Shown: positions 27,552 through 36,700, counted from the stretch's first letter. The stretch: 64,000 nt of DNA from Flavobacterium gelidicaeli (GCF_013294005.1 NZ_JABSNK010000007.1:124001-188000), one strand, 5' to 3'. The notes: a model not told the origin generated them from the letters alone. Numbers and translations: made by a program.

Positions 27552-28342
27552 TACGGTGTTGTGATTTTATAATTGATAATTCCTTCTGATGTAAAAATAG
27601 CTAAAATTTGGTCTTTGTAATAGAAATTTTTAAACGTTTTTTCCAAAATTTCAAATTGTTGTATTTCTTTTTTATTTACATCTACATAAAAAAAGTTTCC
27701 GTTTTTAAAGTAGATGTATTCTTTTTCATTTAATATTTTAACCATTTCAAAATCAGGGATTTTAGCAATCAAGTTTATTTTACCAAAAATATCGCAACTA
27801 TACCAATTGTTTTTTTTGTCTATCCAGTAAAAATTATTAAAGTCTGATTGCTCATATTTTGACTGATCTGGGAAAGAAGTTGAGATGTAACGGAAACTAT
27901 TTTTTAGGTAATTGTAAAGTCCAATTTGCTGGTTTAAACTATCGTAAATCCACAATTGATTTTGTACTGCAATCCCGGTACTACTTGCAATAATGGGGAT
28001 ATTATTCTCTGTCAAATTAATTTTCTGGATTTCATTAAGTTGGTTGTCTAGTATTATGATTGTGTTAAAGTCTCCGTAAAACAGAATGATTTTAAGTGGG
28101 TTTTCTATAATTACTTGGGTAATTTTACCCAGTGAAATATTTTTGTATTCTAAGGATTTGTGGTCTTTAATTCGGTGCAAAACATTGTTTTCGATAAAAT
28201 AATAAAATTGATAAGAGTCAAAACCAATAAACTGTTCCGCTTGAAATGGAAAGGTATTTATTTTAGTAATATTAACTTTTTCACTCTGCGCTTTCGCAAA
28301 AGTGAATTGTAAAACAAGGAATAAAAAAAGCAGTTTTTTCAT
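27551..28342 (-). CDS. Secreted protein of unknown function
   Basis: The start is placed at the ATG giving MKKLLFLFLVLQFTFAKAQ, a clear signal peptide; a longer frame upstream has no homology-like content. The mature protein (about 245 residues) is rich in Ile, Asn, Tyr and Phe with repeated short strands such as FYYFIENNVLHRI, QLWIYDSLNQQIGLYNY and YIYFKNGNFFYVDV, suggesting a beta-propeller. I do not recognise a named family. It overlaps the kinase gene by one base and is probably cotranscribed with it. Confidence 0.75.
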   Translation of the reverse strand: MKKLLFLFLVLQFTFAKAQSEKVNITKINTFPFQAEQFIGFDSYQFYYFIENNVLHRIKDHKSLEYKNISLGKITQVIIENPLKIILFYGDFNTIIILDNQLNEIQKINLTENNIPIIASSTGIAVQNQLWIYDSLNQQIGLYNYLKNSFRYISTSFPDQSKYEQSDFNNFYWIDKKNNWYSCDIFGKINLIAKIPDFEMVKILNEKEYIYFKNGNFFYVDVNKKEIQQFEILEKTFKNFYYKDQILAIFTSEGIINYKITTP

Positions 28343-28511
28343 AAAAGTAAAATTACAATAAACCGCATAATAATAAGTCGCAATCTTCGTTATTTCATTT
28401 AATATTGTTATTATAAGTTTTTTCAACTTAAAAATAAATTTTTTAGTTGAAAAATACTACTTTTACTTATCGGTTTTCACATGATGTGAAGCTTAATTTA
28501 AAACTTAAAGA

Positions 28512-29033
28512 ATGAAAAAAATTGCTTTATTATTATCTTTATTTGCTTTTGGCTTTGTCAATGCACAGGCACCTTTAGAAAAAGGTGGGATACAATTGAA
28601 TGGTGGATTAGGATCTTCAGGATGGGGAGGATTAGGATATGTGGGTCTTGATTATGGCCTTCTTCCTAATATTACTATTGGAGCGGAACTATCTTATCAA
28701 TCTTGGGGAGAAACTAGATATGGTTACGATTATAGCCAAAATGCATTAGGAATACAGGCTAATGGGAATTACCATTTTAATGAATTACTTAATGTTCCAA
28801 GTAAGTGGGATGTTTATGCAGGAGCTAGTTTGAATTATTATAATTGGTTTTCAAAAAACGATGATGATAATAATAATAGTATTGTTATTTATGATAATAC
28901 TCCAGATAATATTGGTTTAGGATTACATGTAGGGGGTCGTTATTTTTTCACAGATAACTTTGGTGTAAACTTACAATTAGGAGGAGGTACTTCAACTAGT
29001 GGTGTTAGAGCTGGTATCACATACAAATTGTAA
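28512..29033 (+). CDS. Small outer-membrane beta-barrel protein
   Basis: This 173-residue protein has a signal peptide (about 1-18, ending VNAQA). The mature part is Gly/Tyr/Asn-rich with alternating strands (GGIQLNGGLGSSGWGGLGYV, TIGAELSYQSWG and LGLHVGGRYFFTDNFGVNLQ), typical of an 8-stranded OmpA/OmpX-like barrel. No periplasmic domain is present. Function is unknown. It has its own terminator. Confidence 0.75.
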   Translation: MKKIALLLSLFAFGFVNAQAPLEKGGIQLNGGLGSSGWGGLGYVGLDYGLLPNITIGAELSYQSWGETRYGYDYSQNALGIQANGNYHFNELLNVPSKWDVYAGASLNYYNWFSKNDDDNNNSIVIYDNTPDNIGLGLHVGGRYFFTDNFGVNLQLGGGTSTSGVRAGITYKL

Positions 29034-29054
29034 TTAAACAATTTAGATAATTTT

Positions 29055-29089
29055 AAAAAGGTTGTTTCTTTCTAGAAGCAGCCTTTTTT
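29055..29089 (+). terminator. Intrinsic terminator after the barrel-protein gene
   Basis: AAAAAGGTTGTTTCT pairs imperfectly with AGAAGCAGCCTTTTT around loop TTCT, with the T-run at the 3' side, about 20 bp after the stop. Confidence 0.75.
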
Positions 29090-29155
29090 ATGTTTTAAGT
29101 AATGGGAAACTTGCGAATTCGTAATGTTATACGAGTTCACTCTGATTAATATGGC

Positions 29156-29190
29156 AAAAAAAATGGCCATCTTAATAGATAGCCGTTTTT
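29156..29190 (-). terminator. Intrinsic terminator after metK
   Basis: AAAAATGGC and ATCT pair with GAT, GCC and TTTTT, and on the minus strand the U-tract is the A-run near 29156-29163. It lies about 22 bp past the metK stop. Confidence 0.65.
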
Positions 29191-29211
29191 AAATTTAAGT
29201 ATGTTTTTAAA

Positions 29212-30462
29212 TTACAATCCAAAAGCTGTTTTGACTTGATCAACAAAATCTAATTTCTCCCAAGTAAATAACTCAACGTTAACTGTCTTTGTTAATCCTC
29301 CTGGTGCTGAGAAAGTTTTTGTTACCGTTTCTGGCGTACGTCCCATGTGTCCGTAAGCAGCTGTTTCGCTATAGATTGGGTTTCTTAACTTTAAACGTTG
29401 CTCAATAAAGTAAGGACGCATATCAAAGATTGCTTCTACTTTTTTAGCAATTTCACCATCAGTTAAATTCACCTTTGATGTACCGTATGTTTCTATAAAA
29501 ATCCCCATTGGTTTTGCAACACCAATAGCATAAGAAACTTGCACTAAAATTTCGTCAGCTACACCTGCAGCAACTAGATTTTTAGCGATATGACGGGTAG
29601 CATAAGCAGCACTTCTATCTACTTTACTTGGATCTTTACCCGAAAATGCACCACCACCGTGTGCACCTTTACCTCCATATGTATCAACAATGATTTTTCT
29701 ACCAGTTAAACCAGTATCACCATGAGGCCCACCAATAACAAATTTACCCGTTGGGTTAATGTGGTATTGAATAGTATCATTAAATAAATGAGCGCTAGCT
29801 GGATTTTTAGCAATGATTCTTGGGATTAATATTTCAATGATGTCTTTTTTGATTTTAGCAAGCATAATCGCTTCTTCAGCAAAATCATCGTGTTGTGTAG
29901 AGATAACAATCGCCTCAATACGCGTTGGTTTGTTATCCTCACTATATTCTAGAGTAACTTGGGACTTAGCATCAGGACGTAAATAAGTAATTTCATTGTT
30001 TTCGCGTCTTAATATGGCTAGTTCTTTTAGTAATTTATGAGACAGGTCTAATGCTAGTGGCATGTAGTTTTCTGTTTCATTTGTAGCGTAACCAAACATC
30101 ATTCCTTGATCACCGGCACCTTGTTCTTCTGGGCTTGAGCGATCAACACCTTGATTGATATCCGCAGATTGCTCATGTATAGCCGAAAGGATACCACAAG
30201 AATTTGCTTCAAACATATATTCGCTTTTAGTGTAACCTATTTTTGAGATTACATCACGAGCAATTTGTTGTACGTCTAAGTAGGTATTTGACTTTACTTC
30301 TCCAGCCAAAATTACTTGACCTGTAGTTACTAAAGTTTCACATGCTACTTTTGAATTAGCATCAAATGCTAAAAAGTTATCGATTAATGCGTCCGAAATT
30401 TGATCTGCAATTTTGTCTGGATGTCCTTCACTCACAGATTCTGACGTAAATAAATATGCCAT
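29212..30462 (-). CDS. metK: S-adenosylmethionine synthetase
   Basis: MetK makes S-adenosylmethionine from methionine and ATP. The start is set at the ATG giving [20 protein letters not shown] (416 residues), the family's usual beginning. The open frame continues upstream to 30567, but that stretch is the SAM-II-like riboswitch. Landmarks are [12 protein letters not shown], the metal-binding region, [20 protein letters not shown] and [19 protein letters not shown]. It is likely feedback-controlled by its product through the riboswitch. Confidence 0.97.
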   Translation of the reverse strand: MAYLFTSESVSEGHPDKIADQISDALIDNFLAFDANSKVACETLVTTGQVILAGEVKSNTYLDVQQIARDVISKIGYTKSEYMFEANSCGILSAIHEQSADINQGVDRSSPEEQGAGDQGMMFGYATNETENYMPLALDLSHKLLKELAILRRENNEITYLRPDAKSQVTLEYSEDNKPTRIEAIVISTQHDDFAEEAIMLAKIKKDIIEILIPRIIAKNPASAHLFNDTIQYHINPTGKFVIGGPHGDTGLTGRKIIVDTYGGKGAHGGGAFSGKDPSKVDRSAAYATRHIAKNLVAAGVADEILVQVSYAIGVAKPMGIFIETYGTSKVNLTDGEIAKKVEAIFDMRPYFIEQRLKLRNPIYSETAAYGHMGRTPETVTKTFSAPGGLTKTVNVELFTWEKLDFVDQVKTAFGL

Positions 30463-30520
30463 AATAAATATAAATTTAAAATTAACGGAGGAAAAATAAT
30501 TGCGGGAAATACTAAAGTAG

Positions 30521-30622
30521 AGTTTCTGCTTTAGCATTTTTTCTACTGAAAATTTTTCAGCATCCATAATGAATTCATTTCATTATGAAGAGGTTGCAAT
30601 CAGTTCAAATTTTTCCTCTTGT
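30521..30622 (-). ncRNA. SAM-II-like riboswitch upstream of metK
   Basis: On the minus strand, AAGAGG (30615-30620) pairs with CCTCTT around a loop containing ATTTGAACTGATTGCAA, close to the SAM-II core loop (ATTT-AAC-N-ATTGCAA in the class reference structure as I recall it). The second conserved block TGCTAAAGC lies at 30528-30536. Between them are two extra hairpins, a 9-bp CATAATGAA/TTCATTATG and CTGAAAA/TTTTCAG. It starts within a few bases of the expected transcript start and ends about 60 bp before the metK ATG. It was not tested with a covariance model. Confidence 0.72.
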
Positions 30623-30631
30623 ATTAGAGTG

Positions 30632-30660
30632 CAAAGGTATGAAACGATTTTGAATTGCAA
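30632..30660 (-). promoter_or_regulatory. Promoter of metK and its riboswitch
   Basis: On the minus strand TTG (30660-30658) is followed after 18 bp by TACCTTTG (30639-30632), a full match to TTG-N17-23-TAnnTTTG. Transcription is expected near 30626, right at the 5' side of the riboswitch. Confidence 0.75.
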
Positions 30661-30883
30661 ATTAAACTTAACTTTTTTTTTAAGATAAAAGCATGACAAT
30701 TGATTAAAGTGAAAAATAACGTTATTAGACTGTATTTACGATGATAAATTGAGCTCTTATTGTATTTTCAAGACGGTCATTTGATCAGGTTAAATGTGAA
30801 CGTTGCTGTTTTAATTTGTAATTGAGCGCGTTTATAATAATAGTACAATCAGGGTTGTGTTTTTAAAATGAGATCTTGTTTGC

Positions 30884-30958
30884 TAGCCCTGATCGCAGCG
30901 GTATCCTCTTGTATTGCGCTAGCAAATACAGGAGATTTAGCGAAGAGCAGGAGTGATG
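30884..30958 (+). repeat. Structured dispersed repeat, copy 2
   Basis: It begins TAGCCCTGATCGCAGCGG and ends GAAGAGCAGGAGT. The inner stem is CTCTTGTATT against AATACAGGAG (one wobble) and the outer pair is CCTG/CAGG. The 3' half is more degenerate than the other copies. It lies between the divergent metK promoter and the sulfhydrylase leader. Confidence 0.75.
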
Positions 30959-31151
30959 TTCTTGAATACGGAATCTTCTGCTTCAAATTAATATTACTTT
31001 AGTTATAATGGTATAAATTATTTCAAGGTCTCTTTATAATTTGTTTTAATATTATTAAAAAACAACAAATACTAATAAATTTGTTAATTATGTTGAGATA
31101 GTTTGGTGGTTTGGTAATTAGTTTGCAAATTTGGAATATAAAATAATAACA

Positions 31152-31220
31152 ATGGCTGTAATTAAACAAATGATGTGCACTAAGTTTCAGGATACTTCCT
31201 GGGAATGCTCTATTGTTTGA
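31152..31220 (+). CDS. Candidate leader peptide (Met-Met-Cys) for the sulfhydrylase gene
   Basis: This is a 22-codon frame starting MAVIKQMMCTKF and ending WECSIV. Met-Met-Cys at codons 7-9 sit just before the first segment of the attenuator fold. A ribosome stalled there would cover CAGGA at 31188-31192. No protein function is expected; the act of translation would sense methionine or cysteine supply. The start codon and absence of other genes in this 850-bp gap support it, but there is no direct proof of translation. Confidence 0.62.
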   Translation: MAVIKQMMCTKFQDTSWECSIV

Positions 31221-31279
31221 ATCTAAATATAACTAAGATTTTTTGCAAAGCCTCCCATGATATTGGGAGGTTTTTTTTT
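31188..31279 (+). promoter_or_regulatory. Transcription attenuator before the sulfhydrylase gene
   Basis: Segment 1 CAGGA (31188-31192) can pair with segment 2 TCCTG (31197-31201). Segment 2 also contains TGGGA (31200-31204) and TGC (31206-31208), which can pair with TCCCA (31253-31257) and GCA (31245-31247). Segment 3 CCTCCCA (31251-31257) otherwise pairs with TGGGAGG (31264-31270), followed by nine T residues: a good intrinsic terminator 40 bp before the gene. This 1:2, 2:3, 3:4 order is the classical attenuator layout; the antiterminator is short. Confidence 0.65.
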
Positions 31280-31319
31280 GAAATTAATAATCGTATTAAC
31301 ACTAATAAATAAACTAATT

Positions 31320-32594
31320 ATGAGTACTAATAAATTTGAAACAAACGCATTGCATGCAGGTCATGATGTAACAAAGCACGCAGGAACGAGAGCAGTGCCT
31401 ATTTACCAAACTTCATCGTATGTTTTTGATAATTCAGAACATGCTGCTAATTTGTTCGGACTTTCTGAAGCTGGGTATATCTATACGAGACTTAATAATC
31501 CTACTAATGACATTCTGGAGCAACGTTTGGCTGCATTAGAGGGCGGAATAGGAGCTGTAGTGACTGCTTCAGGTACTGCGGCCATCACAACAGCTTTATT
31601 AGTGTTGTTAAAAACGGGAGACCACATTGTGGCTTCGAGCAGTTTGTATGGTGGAACCTTCAACTTATTGCAAACAACTTTACCACGACTAGGAATTACA
31701 ACCACTTTTGTAGATCCTTCTGACCCAGCTAATTTTACTAAGGCAGCGAATGAGAATACAAAAGTGTTTTTTATCGAAAGTTTAGGTAACCCAAAGTTAG
31801 ATGTATTAGATATTGAAGCTATTTCAGCTGAAGCAAAAGCATTAAAAGTTCCTTTAATTGTAGATAACACGGTTGCTTCTCCCTATTTACTGAATCCAAT
31901 AGCGCACGGAGCAAATATTGTTATTCATTCTTTGACAAAATACATATCAGGTAATGGTACCTCTTTAGGAGGTGTTATAGTTGATGCGGGAACTTTTGAC
32001 TGGAGTAGTGGTCGTTTTCCAGAGTTTACAACACCTAATGCTGGTTATCATGGTTTGGTTTATCATGAAGCTTTAGGAAACGCTGCTTTTATAGCAAGAG
32101 TGCGTATAGAAGGACTACGTGATTATGGAGCTGCTTTGAGTCCGTTTAATGCGTTTCAAATCATTCAAGGCTTAGAGACATTAGCTGTTCGTGTAAAAAG
32201 ACACAGCGAAAACGGATTAGCCTTAGCGCAATGGTTAGAAAGTCAAGATCAAGTGGCTTGGGTTAATTATCCAGGATTGCAATCAAGCAAATACCACGAA
32301 TTAGCGAAACGTTATTTGCCAAAGGGACAAAACGGTTTAGTGACCTTTGGTTTAAAAGGTGGTTTTGAAGCGGCAAAAAAAGTAGCCGATGATACAAAGT
32401 TGTTTTCGTTATTGGCTAATATTGGAGATACAAAATCATTAATTATTCATCCAGCAAGTACAACGCACCAACAATTATCAGATGAACAACAATTGGCTTC
32501 GGGGGTTTCTAAGGATTTAATTCGGCTATCTGTAGGTTTGGAAGATATTGATGATTTAAAATCCGACTTAAAAGCAGTTTTTGATTTTTTGTAA
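31320..32594 (+). CDS. metY: O-acetylhomoserine sulfhydrylase (Met/Cys metabolism PLP enzyme)
   Basis: This enzyme condenses O-acetylhomoserine with sulfide to homocysteine. The start is placed at ATG 31320 (MSTNKFETNALHAGHD); the longer frame would begin inside the terminator. The 424-residue protein has the Cys/Met-metabolism fold with GAVVTASGTAAITTALLVLL and the PLP lysine K207 in IHSLTKYISGNGTSLGG. The insert-bearing length (more than 420) separates this MetY type from MetB/MetZ. It accepts sulfide from the sulfite reductase encoded 12 kb away and substrate from the MetX domain of the next large gene. Confidence 0.92.
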   Translation: MSTNKFETNALHAGHDVTKHAGTRAVPIYQTSSYVFDNSEHAANLFGLSEAGYIYTRLNNPTNDILEQRLAALEGGIGAVVTASGTAAITTALLVLLKTGDHIVASSSLYGGTFNLLQTTLPRLGITTTFVDPSDPANFTKAANENTKVFFIESLGNPKLDVLDIEAISAEAKALKVPLIVDNTVASPYLLNPIAHGANIVIHSLTKYISGNGTSLGGVIVDAGTFDWSSGRFPEFTTPNAGYHGLVYHEALGNAAFIARVRIEGLRDYGAALSPFNAFQIIQGLETLAVRVKRHSENGLALAQWLESQDQVAWVNYPGLQSSKYHELAKRYLPKGQNGLVTFGLKGGFEAAKKVADDTKLFSLLANIGDTKSLIIHPASTTHQQLSDEQQLASGVSKDLIRLSVGLEDIDDLKSDLKAVFDFL

Positions 32595-32781
32595 GAATTT
32601 ATAAAGAGCGATTATTATCGATTAAAAACAGTTTTTAGGACTAAATGTAAGGTGAGTTTTATACTATTATAATCTCGGTTTATAACATTATAATATTTTG
32701 CTTAAATAAGCGTTAAAATGTTGAATATCATTAGGAAAACAGGAAAAAAATACTGAAATTTGTCTCGAGAAAATACCAAAG

Positions 32782-32841
32782 ATGAATTTAATCATTATTG
32801 TAAATTTTAAAACTATTTCGGAATCATCCGCAAGGAAGTGA
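32782..32841 (+). CDS. Candidate leader peptide B (Leu-Ile-Ile-Ile-Val)
   Basis: This 19-codon frame reads MNLIIIVNFKTISESSARK. Branched-chain codons occupy positions 3-7 and Thr-Ile lie at 11-12, immediately before attenuator segment 1. It precedes a terminator by about 30 bp. A sensing role for isoleucine/threonine supply is inferred from the downstream aspartate-family gene; no direct proof of translation. Confidence 0.5.
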   Translation: MNLIIIVNFKTISESSARK

Positions 32842-32902
32842 TTGCCTTACATTATATCTATAATTAAGCATCAGCCTTCCTATATTATTGGAGGGCTTTT
32901 TT
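32822..32902 (+). promoter_or_regulatory. Transcription attenuator B
   Basis: AATCA and TCC (32822-32829) can pair with GGA and TGATT (32834-32843). The same GGAAG and TGAT (32834-32842) can instead pair with ATCA (32870-32873) and CTTCC (32876-32880), nine pairs with a 2-nt bulge. The terminator is AGCCTTCC (32873-32880) with GGAGGGCT (32890-32897) and a run of six T residues. The alternatives are mutually exclusive, as in amino-acid biosynthetic attenuators. Confidence 0.62.
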
Positions 32903-32935
32903 ATTAAAATAATTTAGAATTTAAAGATAATTAAT

Positions 32936-33001
32936 ATGGGAAAACATTTTTTTAGAAATAATAAATCGCTACTGATTACCTTATTTGTGAAAATTTGTTG
33001 A
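32936..33001 (+). CDS. Candidate leader peptide C (Leu-Leu-Ile-Thr-Leu-Phe-Val)
   Basis: This 21-codon frame, MGKHFFRNNKSLLITLFVKIC, has a run of Leu/Ile/Thr/Val codons at 12-18. The stop codon is at 32999-33001, only 4 nt before the antiterminator arm, so a terminating ribosome would cover that arm. It starts 33 bp after terminator B, so B and C are in tandem. Confidence 0.5.
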   Translation: MGKHFFRNNKSLLITLFVKIC

Positions 33002-33004
33002 TAC

Positions 33005-33066
33005 ACCAAAAGTATAAGTTATTATAACTTAAACCCTTTTGGTATACACCCAAAAGGGTTTTTTTA
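33005..33066 (+). promoter_or_regulatory. Transcription attenuator C
   Basis: ACCAAAAG (33005-33012) pairs perfectly with CTTTTGGT (33036-33043), enclosing a 7-bp hairpin TAAGTTA/TAACTTA: the antiterminator. CTTTTGGT overlaps the terminator arm AACCCTTTT (33032-33040), which pairs perfectly with AAAAGGGTT (33052-33060) before a run of eight T residues. Only one of the two structures can form at a time. Confidence 0.7.
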
Positions 33067-33137
33067 TAGTATTTAAATAGAATAAAGAGTAATAAACAAG
33101 CAAGGATAAACATAACAACAATTAAATAAGTAGACAC

Positions 33138-33341
33138 ATGGGGACAATTAGTAGAATTACCAGAGCAGTAAGTTTTTTAAAGAATTTAAAGGCTAAAAAA
33201 AATATTATAAAAATTACAGTTGATGATTTAGTTCATCCAAGATTTGGCATCAATGATACAAATGCTAATGATTTAAATAAATCGCCAAATTCGTTACAGT
33301 TTTTGATGTATTCAAAGGAAAACGATACTCTTTTTATCTAA
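33138..33341 (+). CDS. Small protein of unknown function, uncertain gene
   Basis: This 67-residue frame starts with ATG and has codon use like its neighbours (AAA, TTA, AAT, ATT rich). The sequence MGTISRITRAVSFLKNLKAK is basic, followed by a more neutral part ending DTLFI; no motif is recognised. It lies directly downstream of attenuator C and 180 bp before the S-box, so it would be the first gene controlled by the tandem attenuators if real. It could also be a chance frame. Confidence 0.35.
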   Translation: MGTISRITRAVSFLKNLKAKKNIIKITVDDLVHPRFGINDTNANDLNKSPNSLQFLMYSKENDTLFI

Positions 33342-33523
33342 TTGATAACTAGCTATCTCTATAGTGATTTACACGCAAGTAATTTCTGAATTGTTATGTT
33401 CAGTGATGTCTTACGTTTTTTTGTTACATTATGTTTTATATCCTAAAAGGACGCTATTATTATTTGCTTGTTAAAAAAAATAATAGTTAATTTGTATCTT
33501 TAAGTTCACACACGTATTGAAAT

Positions 33524-33628
33524 GTTATAAAGAAAGGACGAGGGATTAGACCCGATGAAGCCTTAGCAACCCTTTGAGAAATCGAAGAAGGTGCTGCATT
33601 CTACCACTCCCAAAAGTGGAAAGATAAC
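33524..33628 (+). ncRNA. SAM-I (S-box) riboswitch before metX-thrA
   Basis: The conserved core is present in order: AGGGATTAGACCCGATGA, then CCTTAGCAACCCT, GAAGGTGCT, ATTCTA, and AAGATAAC closing P1 with GTTAT at 33524-33528. This matches the S-box consensus as found in Bacteroidota. The start codon lies 77 bp further on. No convincing terminator lies between, so control may be at translation or by a structure I did not resolve. Confidence 0.9.
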
Positions 33629-33704
33629 AACAAGAATTTCTCTAGTATTCACCTAGTTTTTTCTTTTTAATATTTCCAAATACAAATCAAAATCAATAAA
33701 AGAT

Positions 33705-36700
33705 TTGACATTGGAAAATAAACCAACACACATAGCCATACAAAATTTCACCACACACAATGGTGCTGTTTATGCTACCTTAAACTTAAGTTATCAGGTT
33801 TTTGGGGCGCCCCTGCATACTGCACCTATTATTTTAATTAATCATGCCTTGACTGGAAATTCTCAAGTGATTGGAGAGTCGGGTTGGTGGAATGATATTG
33901 TAGGCATAGACAAAACAATTGATACTCGAAAATATACCATCGTCTCCTTTGATGTGCCTGGTAATGGTTTCAACTCAGCTACCATTGAGAACTACAGAGA
34001 TTTTATTGCTAGAGATATTGCTCGAATTTTTATCGAAGGACTTCGCGTTTTAAAGATTGATTCTTTATTTGCCCTTATCGGAGGTTCGGTAGGAGGTGGA
34101 ATTGCCTGGGAAATTTTGGCCTTAGAGCCTAAACTGGCGCAAAATTTTATTCCCATCGCCACAGATTGGAAAGCTACAGATTGGTTGATTGCCAATTGTT
34201 ATTTGCAAGAGCAAATCCTTAATAATTCTAAAAAACCAATCGAAGATGCGCGCATACATGCCATGTTGTGTTACCGCACGCCAGAATCTTTTAAGGAAAA
34301 ATTCAATCGCGATATCAATGTACAACTAGAGACTTTTCAAGTGGAGAGTTGGTTGAACTATCATGGAGAAAAATTAGAGAAAAGATTTCAGCTTGCGGCT
34401 TACAAAATGATGAATCAGCTTTTAAAAACGATTGATATTACTCGGAATCACGAGTCATTGGAATTAATCATTTCAAAAGTAGAAGCTAATATTTATATCG
34501 TAGGAATTAATTCTGATTTGTTTTTTACAGCAAAGGAGAATAGAGAAACCTACATGGAAATCAAGAAATTTAAAAATAATGTATTCTACAGTGAGATTGA
34601 CTCTGCACATGGTCATGATGCTTTCTTGATGGAATACGAACAATTAGACAATTTATTAGAAGTTGTTTTCAAAAATAAAAAGCAGATGAAAATAGTAAAA
34701 TTTGGTGGAAAATCTTTGGCTAATGGCGAAGGGATCAATAAAGTTTTAGATATTATTGAGAGTAAAATAAAGCAAGAAGAGAAAATTGCTGTTGTTGTTT
34801 CGGCACGAGGGAAAGCAACCGATGAATTAGACGATATCTTGACAATTGCTGCCAAAAACGGGAATTACAAACCATTGCTCGAAAGTTTTAAAACCTATCA
34901 AAAGGATGGTTTTGATGCAGTCGATTTTTCGGCAGAGTTTGATAAATTAGACAAACTATTTGAAGGCGTAAGCTTGATTGGTGATTATAGCGACAAAATT
35001 AAAGACCAAGTACTAGCGCAAGGAGAAGTGCTTGCAGCAAAATTAGTAGTTTTTTTGTTAAACCAAAAAAACATTCCTGCAAAGCTGGCCGATACAAGAG
35101 AATTGATAATTACCGACTCAAACTTTGGTGATGCGCAGCCAGTAGATGCGATTTCGAAAAAGAATGTTATTCAAGTTTTTAAAGAAAATAAAGATTCGGT
35201 TTTAGTACTTACGGGTTTTATTGGTTCGAACGCGAAACAAGAAACGACTACTTTGGGAAGAAATGGGAGTAATTATACAGCATCATTAATCGCAAATTAT
35301 ATCAATGCTGAGGAATTGCAAAACTTCACTCATGTAGACGGAATTTACACGGCCAATCCTGAGTTGGTTCTCGATGCTAAAAAAATCGAATCGTTATCCT
35401 ATAATGAGGCGAATGAAATGGCCAACTTTGGGGCGAATATTTTGCACGCCAAAACAATCATTCCGTTGTTAGAAAAAAACATTCCACTCCGTATTTTGAA
35501 TACCTTCAATCATGAAAACAAAGGGACTTTAATTACGTCAAACTCTAATGCAAGCGGAATTAAAACCTTGTCTGTTTTAGAGAATGTGGCTTTGGTTAAT
35601 CTTGAAGGAAGAGGTTTGTTAGGGAAAACTGGTGTTGATGCCCGTATTTTTAAAGTGATGGGTGACAATGATATTAGTGTAAGTATCATTTCTCAAGGTT
35701 CATCAGAACGCGGAATTGGTCTTGTAGTAGCGGCTGATAAAGCCACAAAAGCGATGATCGAATTAGAAAAAGAATTCGAAAATGATTTCTATTCTAAAGA
35801 TGTCAATAAAATTACGGTTGTTGACAATGTATCTGTTATTTCGATTATCGGGCAAGATTTAAGTACATTTCATAAACCGTACACGGCTTTGATTAAAAAC
35901 AAAATCGTTCCTATTTTATTCAATAATACCGTTACGGGTAAAAACGTGAGTTTGGTGGTTAGAAAGTCTGAACTCAACAAAGCGTTAAACGTAATTCACG
36001 GAGAAATTTTTGGTGTAGCCAAGAAAATTAATATTGCCATTTTTGGACATGGATTAGTGGGAGGAACATTGATTAACCAAATTCTGGAATCGGCAAAAGC
36101 CATTGAAAAAAGAAAAGACGTTAAGCTGAATGTTTTTGCTATCGCCAATTCTAAGAAAGTGCTTTTAAATAAAAACGGAGTTGCCGCTGACTGGAAAAAC
36201 CAAATTGATACTAATGGCGCTTCGTATACTATTGATGATGTGATCGCTTATGCAAACGAACATCATTTAGAGAATTTGATTGCAGTTGATAATACTGCGA
36301 GCGCTACGTTTGTAGAAAATTATATTCCGTTAGCAGAGCATAGTTTTGATTTGATTTCGTCTAATAAAGTAGCCAATACCTTGAGTTATGGCTTTTACAA
36401 AGAATTACGAAATGTACTAGCCGAAAATCAAAAGAATTATTTGTACGAAACCAATGTTGGTGCCGGTTTACCGCTTATTGATACTATTAAGTTGCTACAC
36501 CTTTCGGGTGAAAACATTACAAAAATTAAAGGGGTATTCTCAGGAACTTTGAGTTATTTGTTCAATCATTTCTCTGCCAAAGATGTTCCGTTTAGCGAAA
36601 TATTAAAAGAAGCAATTGATAGTGGATTCACAGAGCCCGACCCAAGAGAAGATTTGTGTGGGAATGATGTAGGTCGAAAACTATTGATCTTAGCCAGAGA

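Noticed and set aside
28343..28426. Longer start for the secreted protein upstream of the deoxynucleoside kinase
   Set aside because: It would bury a clear signal peptide that begins at 28342.
30463..30567. Longer metK start, adding 35 residues
   Set aside because: The added codons translate the SAM-II-like riboswitch, and the family starts at [13 protein letters not shown].
33629..33704. Terminator as expression platform of the first S-box
   Set aside because: No stem followed by a T-run was found; weak AT-rich pairings only, so none is listed.
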